From contig JAQUDY010000006.1 of the NCBI GenBank assembly GCA_028685445.1, positions 1 through 16,221 on the forward strand: a stretch of 16,221 nucleotides of DNA, written 5' to 3'. Shown here one piece after another: positions 1 through 6,570 of the stretch. The position numbers and the translations under genes were made by a program. The stretch comes from Bacilli bacterium. Lineage in GTDB: Bacteria > Bacillota_I > Bacilli_A > RF39 > UBA660. How positions within the stretch are numbered: position 1 is the stretch's first letter; every line of letters starts with the position of its first letter. The notes beneath the pieces are model-generated. The model saw only the letters and a list, made by a program, of their open reading frames with translations. It was not told the DNA's origin and did no database searches.

Positions 1-185
1 CTACCAATAACACCGGTATAGAAAATTGGCATTTTCCATTTACTTAAAAGAGATGCAGCATAAAAAGATGCTCCACCGCCCATTTCTAATTTATCAATTA
101 GATTATAATCATTACTCTCTAAAACAAAGTTGTCAAGTGGTAATATTACATTATAAGTAGGTTTTCCTATTACTAGTATATTCAT
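1..185 (-). CDS. PfkB-family sugar/nucleoside kinase, N-terminal part (runs off the window)
   Basis: Only the first 61 codons are present. The ATG is at 185-183, preceded by an AGGGGC ribosome binding site about nine bases upstream. The peptide opens with a short beta strand (MNILVIGKPTYN) and reaches a glycine-rich segment, GGGASFYAASLL, at residues 36-47, followed by YTGVIG at 56-61. This matches the N-terminus of the ribokinase/PfkB fold, in which the di-glycine motif helps form the sugar site and the next helix packs beside it. The family phosphorylates sugars, nucleosides or related alcohols with ATP. The substrate cannot be told because the lid details, the second signature and the catalytic Asp lie beyond the left edge. 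A TATAAT box upstream and a hairpin separating it from the small ORF on its right suggest an independent transcription unit. Family call is fairly sure; anything finer is open. Confidence 0.72.
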   Translation of the reverse strand, partial: MNILVIGKPTYNVILPLDNFVLESNDYNLIDKLEMGGGASFYAASLLSKWKMPIFYTGVIG

Positions 186-212
186 CTATCTTAAGCCCCT
201 TATTCTATAATT

Positions 213-241
213 ATTATAATATATTTTTAAAAGATTATCCA
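213..241 (-). promoter_or_regulatory. Putative sigma-A promoter of the PfkB-family gene
   Basis: On the minus strand TGGATA (241-236) is followed after 17 bases by a perfect TATAAT (218-213). Transcription would begin near 206, giving a leader of about 20 bases that contains the AGGGGC ribosome binding site. The -35 is only a 4/6 match, and chance TATAAT boxes are common in DNA this AT-rich. Confidence 0.5.
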
Positions 242-251
242 GTACAAATAG

Positions 252-275
252 AAAAAAAAGAATAACCTTGTTATT
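252..275 (-). terminator. Putative intrinsic terminator of the 56-residue ORF
   Basis: Read on the minus strand, AATAAC and GTTATT form a six-base-pair stem with a three-base loop (275-261), followed by C and eight T residues (259-252). The stem overlaps the stop codon of the small ORF. It is short and AT-rich, so termination may be weak. Confidence 0.45.
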
Positions 276-441
276 TTTCTTTAATTATTACCTTAATAAT
301 CATTTTACTATTAATTAACATATTATTATTAATAGTAATAAAATCTGCATTTACTTTTGTTATTACTCCTCTTTTAGTAGCATAAGAATACCCCATTTGA
401 TAAGTAATAATAACTTCTTTATTTATTAAAGTTCTAAGCAT
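271..441 (-). CDS. Small orphan protein of 56 residues, function unknown
   Basis: I do not recognise this protein. It starts at ATG 441-439 with AGAGGCG about eight bases upstream and ends at TAA 273-271. It is preceded by an extended -10 promoter and followed by a small hairpin, so it looks like a complete one-gene unit. The peptide begins MLRTLINKEVIITYQMGYSY and continues as alternating short hydrophobic strands separated by turns, ending in a lysine-rich tail; it has no Cys, Trp, signal peptide or membrane segment. The strand pattern and the spacing of Gly 17, Gly 25 and the INNN turn (37-40) resemble a small beta-barrel of the Sm or SH3 kind, which would suggest nucleic-acid binding; that is speculation from pattern only. 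The good start signals argue that it is real. Confidence 0.6.
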   Translation of the reverse strand: MLRTLINKEVIITYQMGYSYATKRGVITKVNADFITINNNMLINSKMIIKVIIKEK

Positions 442-468
442 GAAAAATCGCCTCTTTCTAGTAAAATT

Positions 469-497
469 ATTTTATCAAAAATAAAAAGATTCGTAAA
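469..497 (-). promoter_or_regulatory. Putative extended -10 promoter of the 56-residue ORF
   Basis: On the minus strand TTTACG (497-492), a 17-base spacer and TAAAAT (474-469) with TGA directly before the -10 make an extended -10 promoter. The start site would fall near 462, leaving a leader of about 20 bases that carries the AGAGGCG ribosome binding site. Confidence 0.55.
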
Positions 498-505
498 GGC
501 TCTAT

Positions 506-534
506 TTGTATTATTATAAAGAATATGATAATAT
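506..534 (+). promoter_or_regulatory. Weak putative promoter of the sugar transferase gene
   Basis: TTGTAT (506-511) and TAATAT (529-534) are 17 bases apart, with TGA immediately before the -10; GATAAT (527-532) overlaps as an alternative. The resulting start site, near 540, leaves almost no leader before a GTG at 543 but just enough for a ribosome binding site serving the GTG at 552. Confidence 0.4.
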
Positions 535-551
535 TTTTTTAGGTGAAAAAG

Positions 552-1115
552 GTGTACCAAAAATATATAAAAAGATTTTTTGATTTTACAGGAGCATTAA
601 TTTTGTTTATTTTATTTTTTCCAATAATGATAATCACTGCCGTAATCATAAAACTCTCTTTAGGTAAATTAACTATTAAAGAAACTGTTTTAAGAGAAGG
701 AATCAATCAAAAACCTTTTCAAATGTATAAAATAAGAACTAAAATAGATGGAACTAGAGGTAAGCCAGATAATCAAAGATATACTACTTTAACTAAGATA
801 ATTGATATTTTTAGAATTAATGAGTTACCTCAATTATTTAATATTATAAAAGGAGATATGTCTTTTGTTGGTCCAAGACCTTTTCTTGTTAACGATGATT
901 TATCTGATTATGTAGTCAGTAAAAAAAGATATTTAGTAAAACCAGGAATAACTGGTCTTGCTCAAATTAATGGCGCTAGATCTATTTCTCAAAAACAAAA
1001 ATTAGAATATGACATTATTTATTATGATAAAATCAGTTTACTTTTAGATTTAAAAATCATATTATTAACTCCTGTTGCTGTTATTAAAGAATATATTAAT
1101 TATTTAACACAATAA
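552..1115 (+). CDS. Small monotopic sugar-phosphate transferase (PglC/WbaP C-terminal type)
   Basis: This enzyme class moves a sugar-1-phosphate from a nucleotide sugar to undecaprenyl phosphate at the inner face of the membrane, the first step of many surface-glycan pathways. The 187 residues hold the whole catalytic module: basic KRFFDF followed by a re-entrant hydrophobic hairpin (about residues 8-35), then MYKIRT, ELPQLFNIIKGDMSFVGPRP (91-110), RYLVKPGITGLAQINGA, and a D-LKIILLT tail. The GTG at 552 is preferred to the one at 543 because AGGTG at 541-545 sits six bases before 552, and the family usually begins MYxKYxKRxFD. The usual Asp-Glu pair of DELPQ reads Asn-Glu here (residues 90-91). 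The gene stands alone, with no glycosyltransferases or flippase in view, so the glycan is unknown. The family assignment is secure; sugar specificity is not visible. Confidence 0.9.
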   Translation: MYQKYIKRFFDFTGALILFILFFPIMIITAVIIKLSLGKLTIKETVLREGINQKPFQMYKIRTKIDGTRGKPDNQRYTTLTKIIDIFRINELPQLFNIIKGDMSFVGPRPFLVNDDLSDYVVSKKRYLVKPGITGLAQINGARSISQKQKLEYDIIYYDKISLLLDLKIILLTPVAVIKEYINYLTQ

Positions 1116-1116
1116 A

Positions 1117-1140
1117 AAACCACTTTATATAAAGTGGTTT
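1117..1140. terminator. Bidirectional intrinsic terminator between sugar transferase and tRNA-Arg
   Basis: AAACCACTTT (1117-1126), an ATAT loop and AAAGTGGTTT (1131-1140) form a perfect ten-base-pair stem immediately after the sugar transferase stop codon. T-rich sequence follows on the plus strand and a run of A precedes it (T on the minus strand), so it can end both the rightward gene and the leftward tRNA-Arg transcript. Confidence 0.8.
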
Positions 1141-1152
1141 AATTTTAAATAA

Positions 1153-1229
1153 TGGCGTCCCCGGTACGATTCGAACGTACGACCGCACGCTTAGAAGGCG
1201 TGTGCTCTATCCAACTGAGCTACGGGGAC
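1153..1229 (-). tRNA. tRNA-Arg (anticodon UCU)
   Basis: A complete 77-base cloverleaf reads on the minus strand from 1229 to 1153. The acceptor GTCCCCG pairs with CGGGGAC, the D stem is GCTC/GAGC, the anticodon stem CACGC/GCGTG holds the loop CTTCTAA with anticodon TCT, and the T stem GTACG/CGTAC encloses TTCGAAT. The discriminator is G and the CCA end is encoded. It reads AGA codons, a major Arg codon in AT-rich genomes. It has its own promoter just upstream and a strong hairpin just downstream. Confidence 0.97.
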
Positions 1230-1250
1230 ATATCAATTAGAAGTAAAATT

Positions 1251-1279
1251 ATTATACTAAACTTTAGCTTCTAATTCAA
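1251..1279 (-). promoter_or_regulatory. Sigma-A-type promoter of tRNA-Arg
   Basis: On the minus strand TTGAAT (1279-1274), a 17-base spacer and a perfect TATAAT (1256-1251) place the start site near 1244, about 15 bases before the mature 5' end. The promoter sits in the gap after the ATP-grasp gene, and imperfect inverted arms surround its -10. Confidence 0.72.
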
Positions 1280-1285
1280 GTGATA

Positions 1286-2287
1286 TTACTTTATTTTCAT
1301 TACTTTTTGATATTTTGGTATCAAACCTATTTTATCTTTTAAAAAACTTGGTTTTATTTGATAAACCCCAGGAAAAGAGTTGCCTTCTATTATTGCCGGT
1401 CCATTTGGAGTTAAAGCAACATCCCAACCTATATATTTTATAGTAGGAGTTAATTTAGCTCCTTTTTTTACTAAATCGCAGGCTTCTTTATATAGAGGAA
1501 CTTTAAAGCCTATTATCTCCTTTTTAGTTATAGGATGAATTTTAAAAATTTTATCATTTTGATCTATTGCAGGAACTGCTATTACACCTTCATCAGTTAC
1601 GAAAGTATACATACTTCCACTACTAAAGCTATCTGTCACTCCTCCATTACCTATCTTAAAAACTGAATTTAATATATAAACTTCTTTACCATCATAGAAA
1701 GTAAATAATCTTAGGGTATTAACTGATTTAGAGTAAAGTTTATTTATTTCTTTATGTTGCTTAACACATTCTTCTATCAGTATTTGTTTATTTTTTAGTA
1801 ATTTATTAAACAATCGTTTTAAATCTGTATTTTTTTTGATAATAACTTTTTCTACTCCTCTACCTCCATCTCCATCAATCGGCTTAACAATAAGTTCTTG
1901 ATGTTTTTTAGTAAAGTTTTTAAATTTTGTAAAACTAGTATCATTAATAACTAAATAGTCTCTTTTAATATACTGCTTAAAATTCTTATTAAATAATCCT
2001 TTATCATCTAACTTATAGAAATCATCTTTATTATTGTAACTTTTAATTATTAAGTTGTTTTTTGCTCTTGTTAAATATGTTTTTCTTTCTTTTCTATTTA
2101 ATAAATAAAATTCAAATTCTTGATAGTCATAATAACCTGCTCCATAAACCAAGCCGCAATAGATTACATCGAGAAATATATAGACAATGTTTTTATTTGA
2201 TTTACTACTAACTTCTTTAATTATTTTTAACATGTTTTTAATATCTATCTTTTTAGCATAACGCAAAATAGTTTTTATTTTATTCAT
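1286..2287 (-). CDS. Sugar-transfer-associated ATP-grasp protein
   Basis: The 333-residue protein matches the ATP-grasp family often found beside surface-polysaccharide genes. ATP-grasp enzymes join a carboxylate to an amine, hydroxyl or thiol through an acyl-phosphate. Visible ATP-grasp elements are the lysine-glycine loop VKPIDGDGGRGV (134-145), a strand ending LIEECV (170-175), the Asn-Arg pair SVNTLRLFTF (188-197), a glycine-rich GNGGVTDSFSSG segment (213-224), and GWDVALTPNGPAIIEGN (287-303), whose Asp 289, Glu 301 and Asn 303 would bind Mg. There is no signal peptide, so it is cytosolic. ATG 2287-2285 follows a near-perfect AGGAGGT at 2297-2291. It lies 32 bases after the small membrane protein gene and may be co-transcribed with spoIIP. 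The substrate is unknown; a role in decorating a surface polymer is the likely guess. Confidence 0.82.
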   Translation of the reverse strand: MNKIKTILRYAKKIDIKNMLKIIKEVSSKSNKNIVYIFLDVIYCGLVYGAGYYDYQEFEFYLLNRKERKTYLTRAKNNLIIKSYNNKDDFYKLDDKGLFNKNFKQYIKRDYLVINDTSFTKFKNFTKKHQELIVKPIDGDGGRGVEKVIIKKNTDLKRLFNKLLKNKQILIEECVKQHKEINKLYSKSVNTLRLFTFYDGKEVYILNSVFKIGNGGVTDSFSSGSMYTFVTDEGVIAVPAIDQNDKIFKIHPITKKEIIGFKVPLYKEACDLVKKGAKLTPTIKYIGWDVALTPNGPAIIEGNSFPGVYQIKPSFLKDKIGLIPKYQKVMKIK

Positions 2288-2319
2288 GATACCTCCTAAA
2301 TTTATATTACCATAATAAT

Positions 2320-2649
2320 TTATGTAAATAAAGCTTTTAGAAACTTAGCAAATTTACCTACTCCTTCATTTAAAACGGAATCTAATGATTTACTTACCTT
2401 ATCACCTGCTTTTGAATATATATTACTATAATCTGATTGCTCTATTTTAATATAATCTTTAATATCTACAGCTTTTCCATCTTGAATATCTTTTTCAAAG
2501 TTTATTATAGCTTCCTTAGTTAATGATGTCTTTCTTTTTATATCAGTCTCGTAATAACCAGTTTTTCCAGCTGTGTAAATAGTTAAAAACAAGATTAATA
2601 AAAAATAAAATATATATTGGAAATTTTTGTTTTTCTTTTTTTGCTCCAT
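2320..2649 (-). CDS. Small single-pass membrane protein in spoIIP operon (YqxA-like position)
   Basis: The 109-residue protein has a lysine-rich N-terminus, one membrane helix at about residues 10-27, and an outward domain of roughly 80 residues ending in an amphipathic stretch, YSKAGDKVSKSLDSVLNE. I cannot assign a function. Its ATG (2649-2647) comes directly after the spoIIP stop codon, and its ribosome binding site AGAGGA lies inside the last spoIIP codons, so translation is coupled. In Bacillus subtilis spoIIP is followed by yqxA, a similarly sized protein with an N-terminal membrane segment and an amphipathic C-terminus; by position and shape this could be the counterpart, but I see no strong sequence match. 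A role alongside SpoIIP is inferred from context only. Confidence 0.7.
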   Translation of the reverse strand: MEQKKKNKNFQYIFYFLLILFLTIYTAGKTGYYETDIKRKTSLTKEAIINFEKDIQDGKAVDIKDYIKIEQSDYSNIYSKAGDKVSKSLDSVLNEGVGKFAKFLKALFT

Positions 2650-3564
2650 TTATATTCCTCTAATTTCTTCATATATTGCTTCTGCTAAAATATTTATACT
2701 ATTGTATACCTCATCTATCTTATTATCTTGTCCGCCTACTTCTATTAGTATTATATTAGAATCTAAATCTTGGTTATATCTTCCGTTTTTTGCATAATAA
2801 ATATTTCTCATAACTTCTTTATAATCTTTAGTTAAATTTAAATGAAGTTTATTTACTAAGTTTTCGTTTTCTAAATAATTTTTATTTGATAATCCTATTA
2901 CAAACATTAATTTTGCATATACTTTTTCATTTATAGTTACTGTTGAAGAAACACTATCTCTGTGCAAATCAATAAAATACTTGATTGTAGGATGTTTACT
3001 TTTAACATCTTTTAAAAGTAAACGACTTGCTTCATAAGAATCATTATAAGTCCAATTATTTACATTTAGAATGTCTTTTATATTTGTTTCTTCTACTACC
3101 GAAACAATTCCTTTTTTTTCTAAAGTTTTCTGGAGCATAACAGAAGCCATATAAACAGTTGGTGTTATGTTATATTCTTTTAAATTTCCAGGGTTATAAC
3201 TTTCTGTTTGATGAGTATTATATATGTAGATAAGCGGCTTTTTGATTTCTTTACTTACCTTGGTTGATATTTTTGGTTTTTCAATTAATTCTAGTTTCTT
3301 AAAATTGCTGAAAGATAATTTTAAAAAAGTTTCAGGACTAGATAAATTCATATTCATTAAATCTAACACTGAAATATTTCCTATTAAATTATTTGATGCT
3401 ACTGCTAAGTATTCATTAATTCTTTTTTCATCATTAATACTTATTTTCTTTTTGAATAAAATCTTTATAGTTATAAAACAAGAAAAATATATTATTAATA
3501 AGCAAGAGATAATTTTAAGAAATAAGAAATTATTTCTTTTTCTAGCAATAAATCTTTTTTTCAT
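2650..3564 (-). CDS. spoIIP: Stage II sporulation protein P (peptidoglycan amidase/endopeptidase)
   Basis: SpoIIP works with SpoIID and SpoIIM at the engulfing membrane of a sporulating mother cell, cutting stem peptides and crosslinks in peptidoglycan. The 304-residue protein has a basic N-terminus and one membrane helix (about 14-36), a linker, and the SpoIIP catalytic domain from about residue 108. Hallmarks are IYIYNTHQTESYNPG (112-126), PTVYMASVMLQKTLEKKGI, YFIDLHRDSV (196-205), KLMFVIGLSNKNY and NGRYNQDLDSNIILIEVGGQ (260-279); the conserved His 118, Glu 121, His 201 and Glu 275 are present. B. subtilis SpoIIP is longer (about 400 residues); the difference seems to lie in the linker. GGTG lies a few bases before ATG 3564-3562. 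A TTGACA box follows the smc terminator directly, so it is probably transcribed apart from smc. Confidence 0.9.
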   Translation of the reverse strand: MKKRFIARKRNNFLFLKIISCLLIIYFSCFITIKILFKKKISINDEKRINEYLAVASNNLIGNISVLDLMNMNLSSPETFLKLSFSNFKKLELIEKPKISTKVSKEIKKPLIYIYNTHQTESYNPGNLKEYNITPTVYMASVMLQKTLEKKGIVSVVEETNIKDILNVNNWTYNDSYEASRLLLKDVKSKHPTIKYFIDLHRDSVSSTVTINEKVYAKLMFVIGLSNKNYLENENLVNKLHLNLTKDYKEVMRNIYYAKNGRYNQDLDSNIILIEVGGQDNKIDEVYNSINILAEAIYEEIRGI

Positions 3565-3579
3565 TTAATCACCATTATT

Positions 3580-3612
3580 AATATATAATTTTATTAATAT
3601 ATATTATGTCAA
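3580..3612 (-). promoter_or_regulatory. Putative promoter of the spoIIP operon
   Basis: A perfect TTGACA (3612-3607, minus strand) begins at the end of the smc terminator T-run. The best -10 matches downstream, TATATA (3587-3582) or TATATT (3585-3580), are 19 and 21 bases away, longer than usual. I do not see a clear sigma-E pair here, which would be expected for spoIIP in a classic sporulator, so the sigma factor is uncertain. Confidence 0.4.
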
Positions 3613-3635
3613 AAAAAATCACTTACGTGATTTTT
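3611..3635 (-). terminator. Intrinsic terminator of the rnc-smc operon
   Basis: On the minus strand AAAAATCAC and GTGATTTTT pair in a nine-base-pair stem (3635-3614) with a four-base loop, followed by an unbroken run of eight T residues ending at 3611. The stem overlaps the smc stop codon. The T-run merges into the TTGACA box of the next unit. Confidence 0.82.
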
Positions 3636-6570
3636 AGTCAAGTTTTACACTAACTAGTTTTGATACTCCTGATTCTTGCATTGTTACTCCATATAAATTA
3701 TTTATATACTCCATTGTTCGTTTTTTATGAGTAATAATAATAAACTGAGTATCAGAGTTTAAATTTTTTAAATAAGAACCAAACATATCTACATTGACTT
3801 CATCTAATGCTGCTTCTACTTCATCTAAAATGCAAAATGGAACTGTTCTTATATTTAAAATTGCAAATAATAATGCTATTGCTGTTAAAGATCCTTCTCC
3901 ACCAGATAATAATCTTGTGTTTTTTATATCTTTACCAGGTGGAACAGCATGGATATCTAATCCAGTATTTAAAATATCACTTGGATTAGTTAATATTAAG
4001 CTCGCATCTCCACCTTTAAATAGCTTGTTAAATACTTTGCTAAACTCTAAATTTAGCTCAGAATAAGTTGTTTTCAACTTATCTTCCATCGTTTTATCAA
4101 GTTCACTGATCACAAGTAAGATGTCTTCTATTGAAGATGATAAATCATTTTTTTGAGTATTTAAAAAAGTATATCTAGTATTTATTCTTTCATATTCGTT
4201 AATTGCTCCAGTATTAACATCACCTAAGAGTTTAATATCATGTTTTAAAGTTTTAACTTTTGATCTAGCGTTTTGTTCTTCTTCATCTAATTCATATTCT
4301 TTTATTGCTTTTTCATAAGTTAATTCATATTCTTCATTTAGTCTTTGTAATAAAGTATCTAACTTTGCTTCTTGTTTTGTAATTAATATTTCTATTTCTT
4401 TTAATTCATTTAATTTCTTATTATAATTACTACTTATTAAACGGCTGTTAGATTCTATTTCTCCTAACTCTGCTTGAATGTCATTCTTTTCCATTTTATC
4501 TTTATTTAATTTTAATTCTAGGTTTTCAGTTTTTGACTTAACTAAATAGAATTCTTGTAGAATTGATTCTATTTCTTGATCTAATTTATTATTAAGTAAA
4601 CCATTAGTTCCTTTTTCTTCACTAATTAAATTATTTAAAGATTCATCTAAACTAGTTAATTCTTGTTTTTTTCTTAAAATAGTTTCTTTTTCTGAATTTA
4701 AGATATTAGTTCCGTTAAATATTTTTGTTTCAATAACTTTTAAGTTATAAGAATTTTCATTAATTTGATTTTCTAATTCTTTTATTAAATTAGTTTTTTG
4801 TTTTGCTAATTTTATTAAGCTTTCTAATTCATGTTTTTGATTTAAAATTCCAGTGGATTTTTTACTAGATCCACCAGTAATACTCCCACCAGCTGAGATT
4901 AATTCTCCATCCAAGGTCACTATTTTATATGAATAATTAATTAACTTTCCTAAATGATTTGCACCATCTATATTTTTAGCTACGATTACATTTCCTAATT
5001 GATTTAAAATTATGTTTTTATAAACAGGACTATATTTTACTAAATCAGATGCTACTGCAACAAATGAACTTTCATTAATTATTTTCAATAATGTCGTGCT
5101 GTCTAATCCTCGCGGCTTAATGACATTAATTGGAAAAAATGTAGCTCTTCCATATAAATTAGTTTTTAAGTAATTAATAGCACTTTTAGCTACTTCATGA
5201 TTATCAACTATTATAACATTTGATGAATATCCTAAAGATATATCTATAGCTTTAGCGTATTGTTCTTCCGTTTCTATTAGTTTACCTAAATACCCATGAA
5301 TTCCTGAAATTCTACTATTATTAACTACATTTCTAACTGCGGATGGTACTTTATAATCTTGCTCCATTGTTTCAGTAAGGATATCAATTTTATTTTTTAA
5401 ACTGCTCTCTTCTTTATGTAAATTTGTTAAGTTTATATTTAAAGTCTCTTTTGTCAAATTAAGAGCTTTATGTTCATTAATGTTTTTTTCTAGAGTTCTT
5501 GACTGGTTTGATAATTCTTTTTCTAACCTTTCAAGATCTTGTTTAATTAACGTAATTTTATTTTTTAGTTTTAATTCTTTTTCTTTTAAATTTACTAAAT
5601 TTGTTTCTAATTTCGAATCTTCTACTTTAAATTTTTGTCTTTCTAGCATTACTTTTTTTTCGCTAGTTAAATTTGCTAGTTTATTATTAAGCTTATATAA
5701 ATCATCACTTTTAGAACTTATTTCTTCTTCTAGTTTTAATAATTTTAATTTTAAAGTATTCACCTTAGCATCATCTATAATATTAGTATTATCAATTTTT
5801 AATAATTCTTCATCTAAAATAGATTTTTTTTCTTTTGCTTCTTCATTTATCAAATTTATTTTTTTAATATCATGTGCGATTAAAGCTATCTCAGAGTTTG
5901 TTAGTTCTTCTTTTTTTTCTAAATAGATTTTTGCCACTTCGGCTTGATTTTTTAAAGGTTCTATATTAATTAAAAGTTCATCAATTATTAAATTAATTCT
6001 TGATAAATTGTCATTTGTTTTATCTAATTTTCTTAAAGATTCTTCTTTTCTTTTTTTATATTTTAATACGCCTGCTGCTTCTTCTAAAATACTTTTTTTA
6101 TCTTCTGGTTTTCCATTAATTATTTCGCCTATTTTACCTTGTGAAATAATCGATAATGAATTTACACTAGAACCAGAGTCGATAAAAAGGTCTGTAATAT
6201 CTTTTAATCTTACTTGTTGATTATTAATAAAATATTCATTTTCTCCAGTTTTATATATTACTCTTTTTATTTCTATTTCAGTTAAATCACTTTTTAAATA
6301 ATTATCTTTGTTATCGAAAGTTAAAGATACCCAGCCTCGTGATAATGGATTTCTAGATTTGGAACCACAAAAAATAAGATCTGTCATCTTAGTTCCGCCT
6401 CTGATGTCTTTAACTGATTGCTCTCCTAAAACCCATTTTACGGCATCTACTATATTACTTTTGCCACTACCATTTGGTCCTACTATTCCTGTAATACCTT
6501 CTTTTATATCAATTTCTGTTTTTTCTGCAAAGCTTTTAAATCCCTGAATACATATTCTAAGAAGTCTCAC
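3634..6570 (-). CDS. smc: Chromosome segregation ATPase SMC
   Basis: SMC dimers, with ScpA and ScpB, form the bacterial condensin that is loaded near the origin and aligns chromosome arms. The 978-residue protein has the full architecture: N-terminal half of the ATPase head with Walker A GPNGSGKSN (31-39) and the Q-loop region, a coiled arm from about 165, a hinge at about 420-570 (from SGIHGYLGKL to SAGGSITGG), the returning arm to about 835, and the C-terminal head with signature LSGGE (888-892) and Walker B CILDEVEAALDE (913-924). It is about 200 residues shorter than the B. subtilis protein, with both arms reduced, similar in size to mycoplasma SMC. The signature continues GEGSL where GEK/RAL is usual. 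The start is GTG 6570-6568, overlapping the rnc stop as GTGA, with AGGTGG five to six bases upstream. Confidence 0.97.
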   Translation of the reverse strand: MRLLRICIQGFKSFAEKTEIDIKEGITGIVGPNGSGKSNIVDAVKWVLGEQSVKDIRGGTKMTDLIFCGSKSRNPLSRGWVSLTFDNKDNYLKSDLTEIEIKRVIYKTGENEYFINNQQVRLKDITDLFIDSGSSVNSLSIISQGKIGEIINGKPEDKKSILEEAAGVLKYKKRKEESLRKLDKTNDNLSRINLIIDELLINIEPLKNQAEVAKIYLEKKEELTNSEIALIAHDIKKINLINEEAKEKKSILDEELLKIDNTNIIDDAKVNTLKLKLLKLEEEISSKSDDLYKLNNKLANLTSEKKVMLERQKFKVEDSKLETNLVNLKEKELKLKNKITLIKQDLERLEKELSNQSRTLEKNINEHKALNLTKETLNINLTNLHKEESSLKNKIDILTETMEQDYKVPSAVRNVVNNSRISGIHGYLGKLIETEEQYAKAIDISLGYSSNVIIVDNHEVAKSAINYLKTNLYGRATFFPINVIKPRGLDSTTLLKIINESSFVAVASDLVKYSPVYKNIILNQLGNVIVAKNIDGANHLGKLINYSYKIVTLDGELISAGGSITGGSSKKSTGILNQKHELESLIKLAKQKTNLIKELENQINENSYNLKVIETKIFNGTNILNSEKETILRKKQELTSLDESLNNLISEEKGTNGLLNNKLDQEIESILQEFYLVKSKTENLELKLNKDKMEKNDIQAELGEIESNSRLISSNYNKKLNELKEIEILITKQEAKLDTLLQRLNEEYELTYEKAIKEYELDEEEQNARSKVKTLKHDIKLLGDVNTGAINEYERINTRYTFLNTQKNDLSSSIEDILLVISELDKTMEDKLKTTYSELNLEFSKVFNKLFKGGDASLILTNPSDILNTGLDIHAVPPGKDIKNTRLLSGGEGSLTAIALLFAILNIRTVPFCILDEVEAALDEVNVDMFGSYLKNLNSDTQFIIITHKKRTMEYINNLYGVTMQESGVSKLVSVKLD

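Noticed and set aside
543..551. GTG at 543 as the sugar transferase start
   Set aside because: It has no ribosome binding site and sits almost on the predicted transcript start; AGGTG at 541-545 serves the GTG at 552 instead.
3242..3568. Rightward open frame opposite spoIIP
   Set aside because: The complementary strand encodes clear SpoIIP motifs; the hydrophobic rightward peptide is a by-product of the opposite strand's lysine and asparagine codons.
3794..4066. Rightward open frames opposite the SMC C-terminal head
   Set aside because: The leftward frame carries the ABC signature and Walker B motif; the rightward frames are shadows.
5480..5926. Rightward open frame of about 148 codons inside smc
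   Set aside because: It is antisense to the SMC coiled coil. Its Ser/Phe/Leu-rich composition is the complement of Lys/Glu/Asn codons, and it has no ribosome binding site or family resemblance.
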